Source: Paraspadella gotoi | Taxonomy: Eukaryota > Chaetognatha | Direction: 5' to 3' | Assembly (NCBI GenBank): GCA_051294375.1 | Contig: CM119263.1 | Coordinates: 14,993,574 to 15,057,573, forward strand | DNA length: 64,000 bases | Shown here: piece by piece, positions 50,787 through 59,368 of the stretch | Layout of the letters: every line of letters begins with the position of its first letter | How positions within the stretch are numbered: position 1 is the stretch's first letter | Position numbers and translations under genes: made by a program | The notes under the pieces: model-generated | What the model was told of the DNA's origin: nothing | The model's input: the letters and a program-made list of their open reading frames with translations, nothing else | Databases searched by the model: none

Positions 50787-51962
50787 AGGAGATGATATGA
50801 TAGAAAGCTGTAGGTAGAGAGGTCGCGTTTGATTAGAAGGGAAAAGACGGACGCGAAATATGGGATTAAGATCAGAAAAACTAAGGGAGATAAAGTTGAA
50901 TCGGGAATCGAGAATGACTCAATGAGGTTTGACAGAGATAGAGTGATGCAAAGTATAAGAACATAGAGATGAGAGCGGTTAAAAGAATAAGGAAGACTCG
51001 GGTGAGACTTGAGTCTTGAGTTTCAGGCTTAAATGAAAAGATCATAAGGGCAGTGGAAAGTAAGGGGAAAAAATGAAAATTGTGAGGTGCTGTCTGAAGA
51101 AAAGAGTAAGAAATTAAGAAAATGGAAATTAGGGCAGAAAAAAATTGGTTTCGTCTCAAAAAAAGAACGGTCTTGAAATTAAGGAGTGAATTTGAAAAGC
51201 ATTTAAGCGCAAACAAAAGTCGTAAGCGGTAACCGATTATGAAAAATTAACCGAGTTGGGAAAAGTTTAACCGATTGGAAAAAGGAGTAACTAAATAAGA
51301 AGGCTGATGAGATGAAAAATGAAAAAAGGGAAGAAAGTAGAAAGGAATGAAGAGAAACTCCCAATGAAGGAAAATACTATGAAAAGAGAAGGAAGGGCGA
51401 GAATCTCGGCAGTTCGTTATGACCAGAGACGTAGGCGCCGGAAGCGGTGAAGGAGGTGGCGGAGGCGATGGAGAAAGAGAAAGTAAAGGAAAGAGAAATT
51501 TTGGTTGTGGCGATGTGGTGGACGAGGAGTCAGGAATCGAGTCAGGTTTTTCTGTAATTGCGTGTCAATTGATAGACAAATATATAAAGAAACCTTGAAT
51601 AAAAAAATAAATTAGTAAATCATAACACAACAATAAACCTGGTGCGCTGATCGTGAAATAAAGCGTGCATGAAGTGAAACAATTTAACATTGGTGATGTT
51701 AGTCTGAAAATTAGTGCTCATAGATCACTTACGGCTTGTGAATTTTGCTAACCAATGATGTCATGCATGGATCCAGTAGGGCTTGTGATTTTTATTCCAA
51801 CGACTGTTAGCATTAATCCACGGTTCTGGCGAGTGGTTATCAAGTCGTTCTCTTCGTCGCGACGCCAGGCGACGCGCGTCGCGGAAAAAAAAATGAAATT
51901 CACGATTCATCATTGATTCTCATTACATCACAATGAATATTAAAATCGGTCCTCATCTATCG

Positions 51963-51993
<31 letters not shown>

Positions 51994-52024
51994 TCTCTCT
52001 CTCGCTCTCTCTGCTCTCTCTCTC

Positions 52025-52084
<60 letters not shown>

Positions 52085-52751
52085 GCTCTTCATTCCCCCA
52101 TAAACAAAAAAGGGAAACAACGGGTAATGCGAATCAATTTAACGCGGCTTCAATTGATGCTGCGAGGGAAGTTGGTGCAGAAGGAGAGAAAGGAGAAGAG
52201 GGAAAGAAATCGAGGACGAAATTAAATTAAGGACAGACGGGACAAAGCGGGACAAAAAAAAGGAAAAAAGGAAGAGACAAGTGAGAAGGGAATTGCTGAG
52301 AGAGTCGTTAACGAGGGAAGGCAAGAAAGGACAGAGACACGTCAGTCTGGTGTTAGAAGGGCGGGGTTTTTTTTCCGACGGAATCGAGAAAATATTTCCC
52401 CAAGGTTTAAATTTAGCTTGTAGCTTTTTTAGTCTCTCTTTGCATTTAGATTGAACTCTCGAGCGGGACGGGCGGAGCGGGCGGGAGGGGGGGAAAAGGG
52501 AAGGTAGACCCGATTTATTTTTTGAAGGAGAGCAGGAGAATGGGGCCGCGTCACAAGATCAGCTGTGAAGAAGATCTAATTTGAATACATTGACCTCGGT
52601 ATAGTAAACGGAATGATGCCCCGCCTTGAAGAAGAATACGAGACTTTTTCTCTGCCCCTCGGATAATTTTTCAAAGGCGGATACAAGACCACAGAAGCGA
52701 AAGAGAGCAAGTGAGCAGAAGACGAGAGAGAGAGCAGAGAGGAAGAGAGAG

Positions 52752-52794
<43 letters not shown>

Positions 52795-52811
52795 GAGAAG
52801 ATGAGAGAGAA

Positions 52812-52863
<52 letters not shown>

Positions 52864-55800
52864 AGAGAGAAGAGTGTTGCTGCCAAAGAGATTTCCCTCT
52901 CCATTTTCATTTCTTTTTCTCTCTTCTTCTTCTTTCTTATTTTTTTCTTTCGTTCTGTTATTCTTTCATTTTCTTTTTTTCTTGACCCCGAGTCTCAAGT
53001 TCGAGTTTAATAGTCGCGCGACGCAACGCTAGAGTTCACCCCCCGAGTCTTTTTTTTTGCCAAACTATTTATAGTCGACTTTAGTGTTTAGCGAAACTAT
53101 AATGTGCGGTACAATAGGCAATTTGAACCGTTACGGCAAGCATTACAAGTTAACGTATAAATTTTCTACAGGGCGCGACTTAGACAGGCAAATAGCGATA
53201 CAACTTGTGATTACCATAANNNNNNNNNNNNNNNNNNNNNNNNNTTTGAAAAAGGGGAACCTAGACAGCGTCTGCAAATACAAGATGTAGAAAATAAAAC
53301 AGATACACAACTTATTAAATTAAACTTACAAATTCGGAACTTAACGACATAAGAGGTAGGTAGTAGGAACAGCAAAATTGCATTTGAATCGCTCATTGGT
53401 CTTGGAGTTTTGGGCATAACAATAATAATTCTAAAATCTTCAAACCGAAAGCGAAGGATACTTTATTTAGAAAAGCAAAAATTCACAGAGCTGTACTTTT
53501 AATATGAACAAAATGAGCACATTTTACTGCTTCCTCTTTTTTTTCATTTCTTTTCTCGCGATTGACGCGAACGAGTGAAAACCTCACAACTTTGATACCT
53601 TCCATGCCGAAGGCTCACTGACATCTCTGGCGCGTGATCACCCGTAAAAATCTTGCAGAACACTCAGGCAACTGCATGATGGATTCAAACCATCTATTGG
53701 GGAACACACCCGAGCCGGCGGATCAACTAAATCACTCAATGTTATTTTAATACCATACAATCAGCATATGCCCCTAATTACTTGTTCTCATGGTACTTAG
53801 ATTTATGAATTTCGCCAGTTATCGCCGTCTCGGCCGCTGCCTCCCGCCTGGCCCTAAGTTGACTACGCGACGATCGCCGCGTAACTCTGCCGCCGCCGCT
53901 GGCGCCGAGCACCGTCCGCAGCGCCAGGAAGCACAACGCCGCGAATACCGTCTCCACTCTCGAATAGTCTTGCTGACGAGGTGAATCTTTTCATAAGACG
54001 ACTCTCTTTCCCTCATACACTTCTCCCATGCTGTTCCTTAATACCTGCGGCACTCCGCGGGCCGACACACCGCTCCAGTCAGCAACCTGTCTTCACCGCC
54101 ACAAGATATACTTATACAACTGCGAATTGCCCGAATTGATTCATGTACCAGATGTCTACCGACCATTGCAAGCTAAAAGACTACTGTATGATCGTGAAAT
54201 CTGCCTTCGTTCATCTGATCTCTAGTGGGCATAAGCATCCTTGCAAACCCCTCATAATTGACCATCAACGAAAGCGTATGAAGCTCTAGAAGTCCAAACG
54301 ATATTATCCAGATCATAAGCAGAGGATCAAGAAGCTCCTCTCTTCCTAAGTCAACGCCTCCCATTAAACTCACACTTTGCTCTCCACACAATATCCAGTT
54401 CCGTCTTCTGCGGATCCTCCCTCCTCTTTGCTAAGAGAGCAATAAGGATTGTATGGATAGTTAAATTATGCCGACTGAACAATCATACGGATTGCAGCCC
54501 AAGACATTAGCTACAACATCCCGACACCTTGTCATGAGATTATCGGGGGCATAGTCTCCACAAACCTACTGTCATACATATGTCCTTCTTATCTTCGTTA
54601 TCTGATGCCTCGATCTCCGACATCTTAACATACCGCTTCTGTATAATGCTTCCTTTATTTCCTTCTTCGTCCAACGCCCACTCTTGGCTCAGTAGCCTCA
54701 GACATTAACTTATCTACGGATTATGTATGTGCTTGTAGCTGGTTGCCCATAGAATTAACATGTACATTACATGATCACCAAATTAATCCACATTTAACTC
54801 GCCGTCTTAACATGCGTATTAGGGTCTAACGCACATTGAAGTGACAAAGAGCGTGCACTTGAAGAGGTACCCGGCATGTGATAGACTGAAAGAGAAGGAA
54901 ACATCAACTCAACTACGCTGCGTGTATACGTGTATTACCTAGTGATGGGGTGTTTTTTGCGGATTTGCCATCTCTCGTCCTTTTTTTTTTTTTTTTTCTG
55001 GTTTCACTCGCCTGTCACGCTAATTCTAACATAGAGGAACTAAGAGCTTGAATATCTAACGTTTCTGTCCTCTGGTGATTCATCTTGTGAGACTTCGCAG
55101 CCGTTTAAAAGACATCGTGTTCAAAGTTGCGGTGATTCTTTATCCTCTCGTTTCGAATATTCCAATCTCTTTCGCGAAGGAACGCCTCTCCGCACGTACG
55201 ACGCCGAGAGAATGGATAAGCTCTGCAGAAAAAGTTAGCCTACCAACTCTTTTCCTCATCATTAATGAAAAATGATCTTAAATTTTATTGGTTAAAATGA
55301 TCTTAAATTTTAATTGGTCAAAATGATCTTAAATTTTAATTGGTTTCTTTACCTTTTTTCGTCCTTGGATCAGTCTTTGTCTTCGCCGCTTTTCTTCTTG
55401 TGCTTCTTCGACAAATGTTGTCCTCGGTCTTCGTCGTCGTCCTACTCATGGTCCCCATAGAAAGAACCTGCATTAAGGTTGTCGTCTTCATCGTTGTTGT
55501 CTTCCTCCTCTTCTCAGACATATTTATCATCAAAAAAAAAAAAAAAACAATTTTCGAAACCATAAATTCTTTTTTACGATTTCGAGGAGAGCGAGGAAGT
55601 GGAGAGAGGAAAGAGAGAGAGGAGAGAGAGAGAGAGAGAGAGATGAGAGAAGAGAGAATGAAGAGAGAAAGAAAGGTAAGGAAAGCTCAAAGACCAAACA
55701 GAAAAGAAGCAACAGGAAGAGCGGAAAAACGAAGAAGACGAGCGAGAAGGCCCAGGGACCGGACACAGCCAGAAAGAACAAGAGACCGAAGCCAGAAGCA

Positions 55801-56078
55801 CGACGGAACCACGACGGACGCCGAAACCAGGCGGAATGACGCCAGCACGGGCCGGGAAGCAACCGCTTAGAAAAGCAAAGAGCAAAAGAGAGGGGAGCGA
55901 CGAGAGAGGAGGAGGGCGAAGGCGTGAGAGAGACCAAGAGGAGACAAGAAAGAAGGAAAAACAAGGGAAGCAAGAAAAGAAAAGAAAGAAAGAAAAGAAA
56001 AAGAAAGAAAGAGAAGAAAGAAAAAGAAAGGAAGGGGGAGAAAGCAAAGATAGAAAGAAGAGAAAGAAAGAACCGAAG

Positions 56079-56113
<35 letters not shown>

Positions 56114-59100
56114 AGATTTTTTTTTTTTTTGATGATAAATATGTCTGAGAAGAGGAGGAAGACAACAACGATGAAGACGACAACCTTAATGGCAGGTTCT
56201 TTCTATGGGGACCATGAGTAGGACGACGACGAAGACCGAGGACAACATTTGTCGAAGAAGACAAAGAAGAAAAGCGGCGAAGACAAAGACTGATCCAAGG
56301 ACGAAAAAAGGTAAAGAAACCAATTAAAATTTAAGATCATTTTGACCAATTAAAATTTAAGATCATTTTAACCAATTAAAATTTAAGATCATTTTTCATT
56401 AATGATGAGGAAAAGAGCTTGGTAGGCTAACTTTTTCTGCAGAGCTTATCCATTCTCTCGGCGTCGTACCGTAGCGGAGAGGCGTTCCTTCGCGAAAGAG
56501 ATTGATATCACGAGGAAAGAGAATACGAACGACCGAAAACGTGCTGCGAAGTCTCAGACAAAGACAAGCCCATCGCGAAAAGAAAAAAAAAGACGAGAGC
56601 AAACCGCAAACACCCCCTCCTTACCCGGCAGCAGCCTTTGTCTCACGCCGCAGACGAGGAGTCGCGAAAAGATTTCCCTCGTCAGCAAGACTTCGAGAGT
56701 GGAGACGGTTTCGCGGCGCTTCGGCGCTGCGGCGTCGGCGCCAGCGGCGGCAGAACCGGCGATCGTCGTAGTCACGCCATCGAGCAGCTGCGACGGCGAA
56801 TCGGCGAAGTACCTGAAACAAAAGGGCATCGATTAAAACAATGGCTCGGATTCAAAGATTTGACAATAGAGTTCGCTCGCGTTCGCGTCAATCGAGAACA
56901 AAGAATGAAAAAAAGAGAAGCAGTAAAATGTCCTCATTTTGTTCATTAAAAGTACAGCAGGCTGTGAATTTTGCTTTTCTAATTTAATATCCGCTTCGGT
57001 TTGAGATTTTAGAATTAATTATCAAAACTCCACCAATGAGCGATTTCAAATGCAAATTCTGTTCCTCCTCTGTCGTTAAATCCGAATGTAATTTAATTTT
57101 AATATATTTTATATTCTAGTATTCAGCCTTCTCGGTTCCCTTTTCAAAAAAAAAACCCTTTTAAGTGATTAAAATCGAGTCGAAAAAGAGGAACAGGAGA
57201 AAAACCTGAAAAAGTATTTTTTTTAAAAAAAATATGCTGATCGAATAAATGATCTTTTTTTTCACTTGACACTTTTCCTTCGGGGCGAAAAATGGTCAGC
57301 GGACAAATAGAATCCACTGACGGGTAAAGGAGTCGGGCCGCCCGACCGCCCGACCGCCGGGCAAATCCAAACGCAAATGGAAAAAGTAAATTGAGAGGAA
57401 AGAAAGAGGGAGAAAAAAAGAGAGGATGGAAGGAAAAAAAAAGGGAGAAAAAAAGAGGAAAGAAGGAGAAATAAGGAAAGACGACGTTACCCCTTTTTCC
57501 GCCGACTTTGGTTAATTAAAATCTCTCTCTCTCTCTCTCTCTTCTTCTCATCCTCCTTTCTCTGCTGTCTCTCTCTTCTCTCTCTCTCTTCTCTCTCTTC
57601 TCTCTCTCTCTCTCTGAGAAGAGGTAATTAATAATGAGTCGAGTCCTTCGTTTGTGTTTTCTCACTCTACGAATCAAAAAAAAAAAAAAAAAAAAAATTA
57701 AATAAGGTGAGAAAGGTACACGTCGAAAATTCAACGACTCGACCGAAAGATGTCGAATAAAAATAAAAAAAGAAAAAAAGGAAAAAGAATAAAGGGGGAA
57801 AAAAAAGGGTGAATAAAAAGAAGAGAATGAAGAAGGGATAGAATGCTGGACACAAGGGACTCGCATCAATCGAGCTCCACCTTGACCTTTCATTCGCCCT
57901 CCGTCTTCCTCGATTTCTTTTCACCTCATTTTTTTTTTAACCGTGAAAATCTTTCGCGAAGAGGAGACCCTTGTACGGATAAGTTTCTATCTGCTTCACA
58001 TTTCACTAAAGGTTGTTTCAATCTCCACCTCCATTCTGACTCAAGATCTGAGTCGACAGAGTTTGGGTGACCGAGTCCCGATTCGCTTCATAAACATTTA
58101 ACGTCGGAGTTTTCACTTTGTTCCGCTTCACATTCGATTTGTCCGCTTCGTATTTTGTTAAGTTGACACCCGTTGCCTCCCGATCGTCACACCTGTTTCT
58201 TCCCTCTCATTCGCCTCACCGTGTTTTCCGCCTCACCTCACCCACCTCACTCGACTTCTGTCCACTCTTTCCGTTCAAAAACCTTCGGCCTTGAACTTAC
58301 CCCATCGATCATTCTATTCTGTCGAATAAATCTCTGGGATTTCGATGTCTTCCGAATTTATCCTTGGGTCGTCGTCGTCGTCGTCGCGGACTTTAAACTT
58401 ACTTTTTCTCCCCTTCTGTCCTTGCAGTTCGGACTTACGCGCTAAGTCCGGGAAAATATTTTTTTTTTGGAGCAAAAACGTGTGGTCTGTGATTATTCCT
58501 CTCGGATAGTCGTGAAGCCTAGGGGTTGTCACACGTTCACAATCATCTTTCTCCTTTTGTCTTTCTGTCTTCTTTCTATCCTCTCTTTTTTTTTAGACGC
58601 CCTAAGGGTTTTCCAGCGTCGCTCCACCACGAGCACGCGTACGACCGTGCCGTCACCTTAATCATTCACCGCGACGCCCCGAGGCGCTGGTTTACTCTTT
58701 CCTTACCCTTTCGCCCTTTACGTTCTTATCGCCAAGCCCCCTGCCGTCTCGCGAACACTCACCACGACAGGGTGGGCTCCGGAGTTCCGCCTTGCACGCT
58801 GCACGTGACCTGGACCCGGTCGCCGACGTTGTTGCCGCTGCTGTCGTCGACGCGCATGACGGGCGACGAGGGGGGATCTGATAGAGAGAGAGGGAGAGAG
58901 AGAGAGAGAGAGAGAGACATCAAAACGATTGTCAGAAAGTAAAACTGACGCGGAAACAAAAGACGAAGTCACGGAAAGTCGCTGCTGAAAGAAACGGAAT
59001 GACGTACAAAGGCCATTTTTAACATTCATATTTTTAGTTTTTAACATCCATAGGTTATTAATAGGGCAGAGACTTTTAATATAGTAAAACAAAAACTAAT

Positions 59101-59286
59101 AAAATTAAACAAAATAAACAATGAGTTACGTTGAATGTCGAGCACGATCTCCGACCACGTAGTCTTCGGATCTTGACTCGTCCCGTAGTTGGCGTTGCAT
59201 CGGAATTTGGCGCCGTCGAAGGCGTCAACGCTGACGACGCCGAGAGAGAGCGTCGAGTACGAGTCAGACGTTTTGTCTCTGTGGGG

Positions 59287-59368
<82 letters not shown>

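Larger units (their letters stand above)
38813..56676 (-). other. Intron 5, inflated by inverted and direct near-copies
   Basis: Block X (about 41.05-44.93 kb) is repeated inverted at 45.05-48.35 and direct at 48.37-51.96. Block Y (about 39.41-40.58) is repeated inverted at 52.09-53.22. Block Z (56.1-56.55) recurs inverted at 55.07-55.6 and 40.61-41.1. N runs lie at 39771-39977, 40583-40607 and 53220-53244. No coding exon other than the exon 5 duplicate was seen. Lys-rich and Arg-Glu frames here are microsatellite or A-rich shadows. Confidence 0.8.

Noticed and set aside
56625-56676. Extension of exon 5 to donors GTGAGA or GTAAGG
   Set aside because: Phase allows the second, but the Ig domain would lose its F and G strands, and exon 6 at 38.7 kb supplies them.
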